64,000 nucleotides of DNA from DASXRA01 sp963737425. Lineage in GTDB: Bacteria; Actinomycetota; Actinomycetes; Mycobacteriales; Jatrophihabitantaceae. The stretch lies in assembly GCA_963737425.1 (NCBI GenBank), contig CAVTSX010000009.1, positions 1,302,001-1,366,000 of the forward strand, read 5' to 3'. Below are positions 49,691 through 58,940 of this stretch, piece by piece. The notes under the pieces are model-generated. The model made no database searches. It was not told the DNA's origin and saw nothing but the letters and a program-made list of their open reading frames with translations. The position numbers and the translations under genes are program-made. The number at the start of each line of letters is the position of its first letter. The first letter of the stretch is position 1.

Positions 49691-50899
49691 ATGCGCAGGC
49701 TGATCACGATCGTCTTGGCACTGGTCGTCGGGGGCGGCGTGCTCACCGCAACCTGCACGCCCGCGATGGCCATCAACGACGGACTGGCGCCCACACCGCC
49801 GATGGGCTGGAACGGCTACAACCACTTCAGCCGAGACGTCACGGCCTCGATCGTCGAGGCGCAGGCGCGCGCGCTCGTCTCCTCGGGCATGAAAGCCGCG
49901 GGCTACCGGTACGTGAACCTTGACGGCGGCTGGGATCTGCTGCAGCGCGACGCATCAGGAGACCTGCAGCCCGACCCGGCCAAGTTCCCCGACGGCATCG
50001 CGCCCGTGGCGGCCTACGTTCACTCGCTCGGCTTGAAGTTCGGCATCTACGCCAGCGCCGGCACGGCCAACTGCGCCGGAACCAGCGCGGGCAGCTACGG
50101 CTACTACGCACAAGACGCGCAGCGGTTCGCCGACTGGGGAGTCGACTACGTCAAGTTCGACCGGTGCAACGTCCCGTACGACGACTTCCCCACCCTGACT
50201 CCGCCAGAGGTGACCCAACTGCTGGCCACGCGTATGCACGACGCGATCGTCGCCACCGGCCGGCCCATGTTGTTCGACGTGAACGACGCCCGGCAGAGCG
50301 AGCATGACTGGACCTGGGCGCCGCCCATCGCCAACATGTGGCGGACCGTAGGCGACATCGCCGACCGGTACAGCAGCATGGTGAACCATCTCGTCGCGGA
50401 CGTGACCCACGCGAGCGAGGTCGCGCCGGGCGGCGGCTGGAGCGACCCGGACATGCTCGAGGTCGGCAACGGCGGCATGACCACCATCGAGTACCAGAGC
50501 GAGTTCAGCCTCTGGGCGGAGCTGGCGGCACCGTTGATCGCCGGTACCGACCTCACTTCGATGTCGGCGGCAACGCGCGACATACTCACCAACCGCGCCG
50601 TGATCGCGATCGACCAAGACCCGCTCGGAGAGCAGGGCTTGCCCGTCAGCAACGCCGGCGGGCTCTGGGTGCTGACCAGGCCGCTCGCCAACGGCGACCG
50701 GGCCGTCGTGCTGTTCAACGAAACCGACGCCGCGGCGACGATCACGACTACCGCTACCCAGGTCGGTCTGCCGGCAGCACGCGTCTACCTGCTGCGCGAC
50801 GTATGGCGGCACGGCACGGCCGTAACCGACGGTCCAATAAGCGCGAACGTTGCTCCGCACGCGGTCGTCATGTACCGGGTCGCGCCCGTCCCCCGCTGA
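49691..50899 (+). CDS. Secreted GH27 alpha-galactosidase
   Basis: A 402-residue secreted glycosidase. Signal peptide covers about 1-27 (RRLITIVLALVVGGG, then PAMA). The GH27 N-terminus PTPPMGWNGYN is clear. The nucleophile is Asp157 (YVKFDRC), and the acid/base lies in GGWSDPDMLEVGN at 248-260. A C-terminal beta-sandwich domain completes it. It releases alpha-linked galactose (or N-acetylgalactosamine or arabinose in relatives) from glycans outside the cell. The ATG at 49691 has GGAGGAG in front. It may act with the GH59 enzyme encoded 11 kb away on galactose-rich substrates. Confidence 0.93.
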   Translation: MRRLITIVLALVVGGGVLTATCTPAMAINDGLAPTPPMGWNGYNHFSRDVTASIVEAQARALVSSGMKAAGYRYVNLDGGWDLLQRDASGDLQPDPAKFPDGIAPVAAYVHSLGLKFGIYASAGTANCAGTSAGSYGYYAQDAQRFADWGVDYVKFDRCNVPYDDFPTLTPPEVTQLLATRMHDAIVATGRPMLFDVNDARQSEHDWTWAPPIANMWRTVGDIADRYSSMVNHLVADVTHASEVAPGGGWSDPDMLEVGNGGMTTIEYQSEFSLWAELAAPLIAGTDLTSMSAATRDILTNRAVIAIDQDPLGEQGLPVSNAGGLWVLTRPLANGDRAVVLFNETDAAATITTTATQVGLPAARVYLLRDVWRHGTAVTDGPISANVAPHAVVMYRVAPVPR

Positions 50900-51098
50900 T
50901 TGCCGAGTAGCGGTCGGTCTTCACCTTCCACTGACCCGCCACCGCGCGCAGGTGGCCGAGGACGACACCTTGGGTGGCTTCGCCTGCCGGGCAGACCGAG
51001 AGAAAGTGAAGGTGCAGCCACTGTGCTGCACGGGGCGACCACCCTGGACGGCCCGGAGGCCAGCTGACCGGTCATGGGTCAGCCCGGAGGTGTTCACC

Positions 51099-52577
51099 AT
51101 GACGAGCTTGTGCTTCCAGATGTCCTTGCCGGCAAGGAGAATATGCCGGCGCGTGGCCCGCGGCGCCAAGCCGGTGGCAGCGCTGGTTGCCGTCTCGGTA
51201 CTGGTCGTCGCGTGTGGCAGTGCCAATCAGCCGCGATCCGCGTCGACGCCGAGTACCACACCATCACAGTCCACGACGACCAACACGACACCGCCGGCGC
51301 AGTCACCGACCAGAACGGTGCCGCCGGCGCAGACGAGCCCGGCGGGCACCCCCTCGTGCGCGACGTCGAATCTCGCGGTGTCGATCGCACCCGCCCCGGG
51401 CGGTGGCGCGGCCGGCAGCTACTACTACGTGCTCACGTTCAAGAACGTCTCCGGCCACGCGTGCGAGCTTCGCGGCTATCCGGGCGTGTCCGCCGTTCGC
51501 GACGGGCACCAGAGCGGCAGTGCGGCCAGCCGGGACACGACGGTCCCCGTCGGCACGGTGACCCTCGCGCCACAGGCCAGCGCGCACAGCATGCTGCGGA
51601 TCGCCAACGTCGGCGCGTATCCGCGCGAGATGTGCGGGCAGGTCACCGCAACGTCGATCAAGGTCTACCCACCCAACCAGAAGGCGGCGGTCTACCTCCC
51701 GTACCGATTCGGCGCCTGCTCGCTGAATGGCCCGCACTTCCTGGGAGTGTGGCCCGTCCAGGCGGGAACCGGGAACGTCGAGAACTCAGCCGTGCTGTCC
51801 AGCAAGGTCGCGATGGGCTGGCAGATCCTGAACGTGTACAGCACGCCGTCCGGCGTGAAGCACAGCTACCCGGCGCCGTCGCTGCCCGTGCTGCGGTCGA
51901 CGTCGGTCGGCCGGCACGAAGAACGTGTTCCGGCGTATGACCGGATCTCGTTCACCTTCACCGGGACGTTCCCGAGCTACGACCTGTCCTACCTGCCGAA
52001 GCTGTCCGCCGACCCGAGCGGCAAGCCGGTTCGGATCGAGGGAGACGGCGTGCTGCGGATCCGCTTCACTCAGGCCATTGCCCACGACGCAACGGGCCAT
52101 AGCAGCGTGCAGTCCGTCTCACCGGTTCACGTCGGGTACCGGGCGATCGCCGGTTACGCGCAGGCGGGTGACTTCGAGGGCGTCGTGACCTACGGGGTCG
52201 GCAGCTTCAAGACGGCGCCGAACATGCCGGTCGACCTGAAGGTGCGCGCCGTCGAGGTCTCGAAGACCGACGGCGCAGGCGGGTTGCGCTACGTCGTCGC
52301 AATCGACATCCAGACGGCATGGCTCGGCAGTCCCGCCGAATGCCCGACCGTCGCCACGCTCAAAGCCGCGGTACCGCAGAAGATCCGATCGACGTTCACC
52401 AGCTTCGTCATAGCCGGGTGCGCCGACGGCTGGGCCGTGGCGTTCGCCAGCAGGGGGGTCGTCGAGACGTGGCTATTCCACAAGGTCAACGGACGCTGGA
52501 CCGTCAGCGACCGAGACGCCTGCCGTACCGGCGAGATCCCGCCCGTGATCGAGTATCCGGTCTGCCACACCAACTAG
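51099..52577 (+). CDS. Lipoprotein with DUF4232 and AMIN-like domain
   Basis: A 492-residue exported lipoprotein. The lipobox is VLVVACGS near residue 38, followed by a long Ser/Thr/Pro linker. A DUF4232 domain comes next (about 80-210: 'CATSNLAVS', 'YYVLTFKNVSGHACELRGYP' region). An AMIN-like domain follows (about 265-400: 'YDRISFTFTG', 'YLPKLSADPSGKPV'). The last 90 residues form a further unassigned domain. Such proteins bind envelope or extracellular components; no enzyme activity is expected. The ATG at 51099 has GGAGGTG in front. Confidence 0.85.
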   Translation: MTSLCFQMSLPARRICRRVARGAKPVAALVAVSVLVVACGSANQPRSASTPSTTPSQSTTTNTTPPAQSPTRTVPPAQTSPAGTPSCATSNLAVSIAPAPGGGAAGSYYYVLTFKNVSGHACELRGYPGVSAVRDGHQSGSAASRDTTVPVGTVTLAPQASAHSMLRIANVGAYPREMCGQVTATSIKVYPPNQKAAVYLPYRFGACSLNGPHFLGVWPVQAGTGNVENSAVLSSKVAMGWQILNVYSTPSGVKHSYPAPSLPVLRSTSVGRHEERVPAYDRISFTFTGTFPSYDLSYLPKLSADPSGKPVRIEGDGVLRIRFTQAIAHDATGHSSVQSVSPVHVGYRAIAGYAQAGDFEGVVTYGVGSFKTAPNMPVDLKVRAVEVSKTDGAGGLRYVVAIDIQTAWLGSPAECPTVATLKAAVPQKIRSTFTSFVIAGCADGWAVAFASRGVVETWLFHKVNGRWTVSDRDACRTGEIPPVIEYPVCHTN

Positions 52578-52603
52578 GAGGCGGCCTGCTGGGACCGCCC
52601 AGA

Positions 52604-52728
52604 CCTACAGCCGCAGATCGCGACCTGGCTCGGGCGTGGCGCTCCCGGACGTCCCGTAGGGGTCTTGATCATCTCTGCTGAATCCGCCACCACTCGCGGC
52701 TTCGACAGAGATGATCAACGGTGTGCCA
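52604..52728 (+). repeat. Dispersed palindromic repeat family A, copy 5
   Basis: The core 52665-52718 has arms TTGATCATCTCTG and CAGAGATGATCAA with a centre like copy 1. The left flank (GATCGCGACCTGGC, GGCGCTCCCGG) and right flank (CGGTGTGCC) also match copy 1, so the two copies agree over about 125 bases. It lies between the lipoprotein gene and a convergent TetR gene. Confidence 0.88.
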
Positions 52729-52854
52729 GCGCGGACTCGTCGCACGGTCGCGAGCCTGCATCCACACGGCATTGGCGCGTGGGCGCCGTGTGTCGGTGGT
52801 TGGGTTGGGCGACTGCCGCAACGGTGTGCGTCGGGCGCGGATGTATGGCACGGC

Positions 52855-53496
52855 TCAGGTGTAGGCGGCGAGGAACGTGCGCACGGCGCTGTCGGCGTGC
52901 CTTCTGATCTCCCGGGTCGTGGGCGGATGGTCGTCGCCGAGCAGCATGGCCCGGTTGATCGGGTGTGCCATGACCAGCCAGTTGAACTGGGTGGCGGCGA
53001 GCTCGGCATCCGGCGCGTTGAGCCGGCCCTGGCGGGCGAGTTCGGCGAACGTGCCGGCAAGCGCGGCGATGGTGCGCCCGGGGCCTAACTCGTAGAACAC
53101 CTGGCCGAGTTCGGGGAATCGGCGGGCCTCGGCGATGACGAGACGGCGCAGCCGCATCATGGGGGGCTGCAGCACCAGGGTGAGCAGCCGGCGTGCCAGG
53201 TCTCGCAGGTCGTCCTCGAGGCGGCCGCTGTCTGCGAGCTGGCGTACCTCGTCGTGGACCGGGTCGCTGGCCGCCTGCACGGTGGCGGCGACCAGCTGGC
53301 TGAACAGTCGCTGCTTGTCGCCGAAGTGCTGGTAGACGGTCTGCTTGGACACCTGCGCGGCGGCCGCGATCGCGTCCATGCTGGCACCTCGATAGCCGTG
53401 TTCGAGGAACGCCGCGGTCGCCGCCTCCGTGATGGCGCGTCGCTTGCGCGCCGAGCGCCGCTGGTCGGCTTCCTCGTCGGGCATGGCGGACGTCAT
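52855..53496 (-). CDS. TetR/AcrR family regulator
   Basis: A 213-residue TetR protein: HTH at about 18-65 (AITEAATAAFLEHGYRGAS, then AQVSKQTVYQHFGDKQ). The C-terminal domain has the AefR-type 'FPELGQVFYELGPGRT' block. The ATG at 53496 was chosen; an ATG four codons later is possible. It is divergent from an SMP-30 gene with two palindromic sites in between, so it very likely controls that gene and itself. Confidence 0.9.
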   Translation of the reverse strand: MTSAMPDEEADQRRSARKRRAITEAATAAFLEHGYRGASMDAIAAAAQVSKQTVYQHFGDKQRLFSQLVAATVQAASDPVHDEVRQLADSGRLEDDLRDLARRLLTLVLQPPMMRLRRLVIAEARRFPELGQVFYELGPGRTIAALAGTFAELARQGRLNAPDAELAATQFNWLVMAHPINRAMLLGDDHPPTTREIRRHADSAVRTFLAAYT

Positions 53497-53507
53497 GGGC
53501 TGATCAT

Positions 53508-53545
53508 ACTGGACAGTCTAGTTTTTCGTACTGTACGGTCTAGTT
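53508..53545. promoter_or_regulatory. Twin TetR operator
   Basis: ACTGGACAGTCTAGTT (53508-53523) and ACTGTACGGTCTAGTT (53530-53545) are 14/16 identical direct repeats with a 22-base period. The first 15 bases of each are near-palindromic around the central base. They lie between the divergent TetR and SMP-30 starts. Confidence 0.7.
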
Positions 53546-53568
53546 CTTGGTAAGGAGGTCGAGTACGG

Positions 53569-54468
53569 ATGCAGACCAACACCGACACAGACGAACCGCG
53601 CGTGTTACTCAGCGGGCTGACCTTCGTGGAGTCGGCACGCTGGCACGACGGCCGGTTGTGGTTCGCCCACTGGGTTGCCGGCGAGATCATCGCCGCCGAT
53701 CTCGACGGGCACAGCGCAGTGATGGCGCCCGGACGTCGGGGCATGGGCTGGTCGATCGACTGGCTGCCGGACGGGCGACTCCTGGTCACCGGCGAGTCGC
53801 TGCTGCGCCAGGAACCCGACGGATCGTTCGTGCCGCATGCCGATCTCACCCCGGTCAGCCGGCACAACTGGAACGAGATCGTCGTCGACCACAACCGCGG
53901 CAACGTGTACGTCAATGGCGCCGACACGTCGAACTTCCTCGCCGGCGGAACTCCCGAACCCGGGGTCATCGCCCTGGCCGCCGCGGACGGCACTGTCCGC
54001 AAGGTCGCCGACGAGATCCACTTTCCCAACGGCATGGTCATCACCCCGGACGGCTCCACTCTCGTGATATCCGAGTCCTTCGCCGGACGGCTCACCGCCT
54101 TCGACATCGAACCGGACGGCTCGCTGACCAACCGCCGCGTCTGGGCCGAGAACGTCGCTCCGGACGGCATCTGCATCGACGCCGAGGGCGCCATCTGGAC
54201 CGGCGCAGCCGACGTCCGAGCGATGACCGGACGCGAAACCGACCCCGGCGGTGCAGCCGTACGCGTGCGCGAAGGGGGGCAAGTCCTCGACCGCGTCGAG
54301 TTCGACCGGCCTGGCTTCTCCTTCACTCTCGGCGGCCCGGACCGGCGCACCCTCTTCATCGTCGGACAGGAATGGCGCGGCTTCGAAGAGGTCGACGCCG
54401 TCCTCGCCGAGCGCACCGGACAAGTGCTCTACGTCGACGTCGATACGCCAGGAGCAGGCAGTCCCTGA
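53569..54468 (+). CDS. SMP-30/gluconolactonase family protein
   Basis: A 299-residue six-bladed beta-propeller lactonase. The metal-site Glu is in FVESARWHD, an Asn/Asp set in 'HNWNEIVVDHNRGNVYVNG' and 'EIHFPNGMVITPDG', and the catalytic Asp in 'NVAPDGICIDAEG'. It hydrolyses lactones or related esters. The ATG at 53569 has AAGGAGGTC upstream. It is under the likely control of the divergent TetR protein. Sequence is intact over the full family length. Confidence 0.9.
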   Translation: MQTNTDTDEPRVLLSGLTFVESARWHDGRLWFAHWVAGEIIAADLDGHSAVMAPGRRGMGWSIDWLPDGRLLVTGESLLRQEPDGSFVPHADLTPVSRHNWNEIVVDHNRGNVYVNGADTSNFLAGGTPEPGVIALAAADGTVRKVADEIHFPNGMVITPDGSTLVISESFAGRLTAFDIEPDGSLTNRRVWAENVAPDGICIDAEGAIWTGAADVRAMTGRETDPGGAAVRVREGGQVLDRVEFDRPGFSFTLGGPDRRTLFIVGQEWRGFEEVDAVLAERTGQVLYVDVDTPGAGSP

Positions 54469-54586
54469 CGCCACCGGGGCACTCGTCTCCCCGAGAACAC
54501 TCCGCACAATGTGACATCGCTGCGATGATGAGTGCTCGTCCGCCCCTGCGCCCATCCAGGCCCCGCATCGAATCGAAGGGTCGTTG

Positions 54587-54946
54587 ATGACGGCCGAAGA
54601 CATTGACCGGTACATCGAGGGTGTCGAGGAACCGAAGCGCGGCACGCTGGAGGAGATGCGCAGGCGAATCCTCGAGGTCATCCCAGATGCCGAGCAATGC
54701 CTGTCGTACGCGATGCCGGCGTTCAAGGTGCAGGGCAAGACCGTGGCGGGGTTGGCCGCCTTCAAGAACCACCTGAGCTACTTGCCGCACAGCGGCTCGG
54801 TTCTCGCGGTGCTGGCCGACGAGACCCGCGGCTACCCGCAGACTGGCGGGTCGTTGCACTTCCCGGTCGACACCCCCCTGCCGCGCCGGCTGGTCAAGAA
54901 GCTGCTCACCACCAGAATGAGCCAAGCCGGACTCGGCGCGCCCTGA
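54587..54946 (+). CDS. DUF1801 (YdhG-like) protein
   Basis: A 119-residue DUF1801 protein: 'IDRYIEGVEEPKRGTLEEMRRRI', in parts, then 'CLSYAMPAFKVQGKTVAGLAAFKNHLSY' in outline, and a C-terminal 'FPVDTPLPRRLVKKLL'. The fold is YdhG/iron-chaperone-like with unclear function; a role in iron delivery has been proposed for Bacillus members. The start is the ATG at 54587; a TTG lies just before it. It is convergent with the SARP-like gene. Confidence 0.9.
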   Translation: MTAEDIDRYIEGVEEPKRGTLEEMRRRILEVIPDAEQCLSYAMPAFKVQGKTVAGLAAFKNHLSYLPHSGSVLAVLADETRGYPQTGGSLHFPVDTPLPRRLVKKLLTTRMSQAGLGAP

Positions 54947-54978
54947 CGTCTCGTGCTGTAGCGGGGCACCCGAGACGC

Positions 54979-57051
54979 TCAGGGGGCGGACCGAGCGCGG
55001 ATCTGTGCGTACAACTCGACGGTCTCCGGGGCGGGCGACATGTCGAGTTCCCGGCGCAATTGCCGCGAGCACATCTCGAACTGACGCACCGCGAGATTCG
55101 GCCGGCCGAGGCGCGCATGGGCGCGCATCAACAGCCGGTGCATGTCCTCCCGGCAGAAGTCGAGGGCGAGCAGTCGTTGCCCGGATTCGACCGCCTCGGC
55201 GTAGCGGCCCGTGTCATAGGCCAGGTGCGCCGCCCGGCCCAGAACGTCCAGCATCCGCACGCGGTAGCGCTCACGCGGCAGCAGGGTCCAGTCGTCGTAG
55301 GGGTGGTCGCTCAGTAGATCGCCGCGGTACTCGAAGGTTGCCTCCACATAGGCGGCCAATGCGGCGTCGGCAGCATGCTCTCGCTCGGCCCGGCCGCCCC
55401 TTGCCGCCGCATTGTCGAACTCCTCGATGTCCACCCAGACGTCGAGCGCGGAGTTGATCTGGTAGCCCTGCTTGTCGAAGACGACGACCGGTACCTCGCA
55501 GGCCGTCTGCAGGTCGGCGCGCAGCGCGTGCAGGGTGACGTGCAGCCGGTTGCGCGACGCGTCGGGCTCCGCGTCCGGCCACAGCGCAGCGGTGAGCACA
55601 TCGCGCGGCACCGAACGGCCGTTGCGGTTGAGGAGAAGGTAGGCAAGCAGCAGGGTCCCCTTGCGGCCGTGCCATTGTTCGACGCGCTTCTCGCAGACGG
55701 ACACCTCGACCGGGCCGAGCAGGTGCGCCTGCAAACTCGGCGGCGCGTCATCGTCCGGGTAGATCGGGCGCTCGATCGCGCCGGGCAACCAGCCAGCGTC
55801 CGCGGACGGTTCCGGGCCGGCAGGCGCGTACGCGACCGCAGACAGGGCCGGCACCGGGCGCCGGGAGACGAACGACGTTTCCGTAGGCGCTGCGTGTGCT
55901 TCTCGGCGGGCGGCCTGGATCTGCGCGTTCAGCATCCGATGACGCCGCCGGGCCGATCGGGGAAGTCGCCGCAGCCACCTACGCATGGCGAGCGGTCGGC
56001 CGGCCTCTACGAGACCGGGGCCGGCGGCGGCGATCAGGTCGCCGGCAAAGCCGAAGTACCCGGCGTCCAGGCACAACTCAATGGCCGCGTCGATGGCTCC
56101 GTCGTCCACGAGCTCGCCCACCAACCGGCCAAGGAGCGACACCTCCGTGCGCATCTCGCGCTCGCACACCGTGAGGACGGCGGCGCGCCAGGCCGGATCG
56201 AAACGTCGCCAGCCCCCGGTGAGCTCAGTCCACCACGGCAGGTCGGCGCAGGTATCAAGGGCAGGTTCGAGCGAGCCGAAGCGGCGGTGCCCGTAGCCGA
56301 GTAGCGCGGTGAGGGCGAGCCGGGTCACGATTCGCGGCGGCCGATCCCGCAGCAGTCGCGCCGCGAGCCGCGTGGTCAGCCCCGCGGCGTCGCGCGACTG
56401 CTCGATGACGGCCGCCAGTTCACCGGACGGCAACGCACGGCCGGCCTCGACCACCGATTCGCACAGCGCGGGACGACTTCCGGCGAGACGTTCGATAGCA
56501 AGGTCGGCCGGGGTGATCGAATGCGTGCCCGGATCGGTCGGAATTACCGTCCTGAATTCGTTCACGGCGTCGACATAATGCAATATGACGCGGCACGGCG
56601 CGCGGCCCGTCGGCAGCGCTGCGGCGAACAGCGGCAGGAATTGCTCGACCTGTGTGTCGTCTTCCGATTCGACCACGACCGACCACGGACGATCATTTGC
56701 AGGGGAGCCGATCGCCTCGCCGTTCTTATCACCGTCGAGGACGGCCGTGGCCAAGGCGTCAAGCGCCGATCGGTCGACGTCGTAGGGCGCGAGGCGCACC
56801 CAGCGCGGCGGCAGCCCGGATCGGGCTAGATCCGCCGCAAGTCGCTCGGCATGCACCTCGCCGTGCAAAAGGTCTATCTGGAAGGGAATGGACGGCGCCA
56901 GGTCGCAGAGGGGGACGGTGCCGCGTGCCGATGGCTTAGCCACCGGCACGGCCCAACACCCGGACAACACGGTCGGCGCCCCCATACGTCGTACAGTGTC
57001 GCCAACAGTGTGCCCTTCAGCCTCACGGATCAGAAGTCCGATCGGGCACAT
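54979..57051 (-). CDS. SARP/BTAD-type transcriptional regulator
   Basis: A 690-residue regulator. The first 440 or so residues are helical and of no certain family, perhaps STAND-related without a P-loop. A Trans_reg_C winged helix follows at about 460-540 ('HLLGPVEVSV', 'KGTLLLAYLLLNRNGRSVPRDVL' in part, 'DASRNRLHVTLHALRADL'), then a BTAD domain to the C-terminus ('AYDTGRYAEAVESGQRLLALD' in part). BTAD regulators activate secondary metabolism or conflict genes. The ATG at 57051 was chosen; the ribosome site is weak. It is divergent from a small-gene cluster it may control. Confidence 0.82.
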   Translation of the reverse strand: MCPIGLLIREAEGHTVGDTVRRMGAPTVLSGCWAVPVAKPSARGTVPLCDLAPSIPFQIDLLHGEVHAERLAADLARSGLPPRWVRLAPYDVDRSALDALATAVLDGDKNGEAIGSPANDRPWSVVVESEDDTQVEQFLPLFAAALPTGRAPCRVILHYVDAVNEFRTVIPTDPGTHSITPADLAIERLAGSRPALCESVVEAGRALPSGELAAVIEQSRDAAGLTTRLAARLLRDRPPRIVTRLALTALLGYGHRRFGSLEPALDTCADLPWWTELTGGWRRFDPAWRAAVLTVCEREMRTEVSLLGRLVGELVDDGAIDAAIELCLDAGYFGFAGDLIAAAGPGLVEAGRPLAMRRWLRRLPRSARRRHRMLNAQIQAARREAHAAPTETSFVSRRPVPALSAVAYAPAGPEPSADAGWLPGAIERPIYPDDDAPPSLQAHLLGPVEVSVCEKRVEQWHGRKGTLLLAYLLLNRNGRSVPRDVLTAALWPDAEPDASRNRLHVTLHALRADLQTACEVPVVVFDKQGYQINSALDVWVDIEEFDNAAARGGRAEREHAADAALAAYVEATFEYRGDLLSDHPYDDWTLLPRERYRVRMLDVLGRAAHLAYDTGRYAEAVESGQRLLALDFCREDMHRLLMRAHARLGRPNLAVRQFEMCSRQLRRELDMSPAPETVELYAQIRARSAP

Positions 57052-57259
57052 TAATGAATTTCCCGGGTGAGCACTACGGGCACTGTGGCGGAAAGCCGAC
57101 TCTGCTAGTCGCGCAAAGCGCGATCGCGCGTAAACAATCCAATTCCCTAAGTGCTCAAAAAGCGTTCGGATAAGTGATCCCGGCCAGGCTGTACAGCCAC
57201 GTCGTAAGACCGGCTGGGACAGTCTCGTCCCTGCTGTCCGTACTATCCGAGGAGTCATT

Positions 57260-57688
57260 ATGGCCCTACCCGTCTCTGCGCCTGTCCAGTTCGTTCCCGG
57301 AACCGGAACCCTGGACGTGGACCAGCTGATCGACCCGAGCGGTGCCCCGGTCAGCGTGCTCGACATCGACCTGGGCTTCACCGTGAACGGCCGCCTCGAG
57401 CTTCCCGGCTGGCTCAGCGGCCGCGGCGTCGTACGGCTGACCGCCGACGAGCACGGCGGGCCGATCGACAAGACCGTCGGCGAGACGATCGTCAACATCA
57501 CCGGCGCGACGTCGCCGAATGACCCGCCGACCAAGGTCTACCCCTGGTCGATCACGGTGAAGTCGCCGACGCTGCCCGACAGCACGGCCATGTACGAGCT
57601 CGGCGTCATCTTCGCGTTCCAGACGCCCGGCGGCGGACACACCGACATCGGCGGCTTCTACGACCTCGGCTCGTTCCTCGTCGTGTGA
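57260..57688 (+). CDS. Hypothetical protein, beta-rich
   Basis: A 142-residue protein with no recognised domain. It looks beta-rich: 'LDIDLGFTVNGRLELPGWLSG', in parts, then 'RGVVRLTADEHGGP', 'WSITVKSPTLPDSTAMYELG' in part and a final 'GGFYDLGSFLVV'. There is no signal peptide. The ATG at 57260 has GAGGAG in front. Its stop overlaps the next start as GTGA, so it is co-translated with the helix-hairpin-helix protein. The divergent SARP-like regulator may control both. No function can be given. Confidence 0.75.
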   Translation: MALPVSAPVQFVPGTGTLDVDQLIDPSGAPVSVLDIDLGFTVNGRLELPGWLSGRGVVRLTADEHGGPIDKTVGETIVNITGATSPNDPPTKVYPWSITVKSPTLPDSTAMYELGVIFAFQTPGGGHTDIGGFYDLGSFLVV

Positions 57689-58710
57689 CCAGCACAGTCG
57701 TCCGACGAACACCATCGTCTGACGACACCGCGTTGGGCGCCGTCGAGACCGGCGGCGGCGCCTTCAACGCGTTCCAGCGACGGCCGGAGGCCGATGTGAC
57801 AGCCAAAACCGAATCCGCCGGCGAGGAGTTGACCCGCATCGCCGGAATCGGTTCTCAAATCGCGGCCCGCCTGCACAAGGCGGGAATCCGCACGATCGAC
57901 CAACTCGCCAACGCCACGACCGACCAGGTCGTCACCATCTGCGGACGCAACGCCGCTGGTGGCGGTCGCGCGCAGTCGTGGATCGACCAGGCGGCCGAGT
58001 TGGCAGGGGTCGCCGCCGAATCTCGCAAGGGCGGCGCAGCCGCCGAGTCAGGTGCGCAAGGCACTGCCGATCGGATGCGCCCGCCGCGCCGGACGTTCAC
58101 CGTCGAGGTGCGCGTCGATGGCGATCCTGCGCACGTCGTCACCACGCGCGTCGTCCACCTGGAGACCCAGGAGGCGGACGGCTGGCCCGGCTGGAGCCGC
58201 GCGCGGTTGCTCGACTTTCTCGAGGCGCGGCTGGGAGTCACCGATCCCCAGGTGCAGCCAGTGCCCAGATCCGAGTCCCCCGCTGAAGAAGCTGAGGTCG
58301 GTCTCGCTCAGGTCGACGTCGAACAGGCCTCGCCGCCGCCGCTCAGGGTTCATCGGTTCGGCCTGCTCAAAGCGCCGGCTCCGCTGTTGCAGCGGGGCGG
58401 GGCAACTGCCCGGCTGCTCATCAACCCAGCCGCGCTCGACCTACCCGCGCAAGGACGAGCGGTGGCGTACGTCGAGCTGCTTGCCCGGGCGCTCGGAGCG
58501 GGCCGCGACAAGGTTCTCGACACGCGGATGATCGATCTGTCAGCCGGTGCACCCGCCGACACCCTGCTGCGGGGCCGGCTACCCGAGCAGGACCCACCGT
58601 TCGCGATATCCGCGACGGTCCGCGTCCTGGTCGACCAGCCGAACGATCGGCCGCGCGAGGGCCTCGGCAGCGCCTCACTCGAACTCGTGGCGGACGGCGG
58701 CCGAGCCTGA
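57685..58710 (+). CDS. Helix-hairpin-helix (DUF4332-like) protein
   Basis: A 341-residue protein. Near residues 46-85 there is a helix-hairpin-helix segment (ELTRIAGIGSQIAARLHKAG, then IRTIDQLANAT), as in DUF4332 and other DNA- or protein-binding HhH modules. The C-terminal half (about 135-341) is of unknown fold with a repeated beta pattern ('FTVEVRVDGD', 'ATVRVLVDQPND'). It is translationally coupled to the beta-rich gene before it. Function unknown; a scaffold or structural protein controlled by the SARP-like regulator is possible. Confidence 0.8.
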   Translation: MTSTVVRRTPSSDDTALGAVETGGGAFNAFQRRPEADVTAKTESAGEELTRIAGIGSQIAARLHKAGIRTIDQLANATTDQVVTICGRNAAGGGRAQSWIDQAAELAGVAAESRKGGAAAESGAQGTADRMRPPRRTFTVEVRVDGDPAHVVTTRVVHLETQEADGWPGWSRARLLDFLEARLGVTDPQVQPVPRSESPAEEAEVGLAQVDVEQASPPPLRVHRFGLLKAPAPLLQRGGATARLLINPAALDLPAQGRAVAYVELLARALGAGRDKVLDTRMIDLSAGAPADTLLRGRLPEQDPPFAISATVRVLVDQPNDRPREGLGSASLELVADGGRA

Positions 58711-58718
58711 ACGCGCGG

Positions 58719-58940
58719 TCAGGGCTGGGCGGCGAGACCTGAGTCGACCGAGCCGGACAATGCGACCAGGCCGGTTGAGCCCTGATGCAGCGCGGATGCC
58801 GAGCCTCGGTCCAGCACCACCAGGCGGACGGCCACGTGGTCGAAGACCACCCGGCGCCCACATCCCTCGTGGGTGCATTCGAATAAGGACTGCTCGCCGT
58901 TGCCCTCGGTACAGATCATCAAATGTCGTTCGTCAATCAT
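58719..58940 (-). CDS. Small zinc-ribbon-like protein
   Basis: A 73-residue protein: an N-terminal cysteine (MICTEG), CTHEGCGRRVVF with two more, then 'LVVLDRGSASALHQGSTG'. The cysteine set is compatible with a small metal site. Similar short proteins occur in actinobacteria but have no known role. The ATG at 58940 has AAGGAG ten bases upstream. It is convergent with the HhH gene, 8 bases apart. Confidence 0.7.
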   Translation of the reverse strand: MIDERHLMICTEGNGEQSLFECTHEGCGRRVVFDHVAVRLVVLDRGSASALHQGSTGLVALSGSVDSGLAAQP

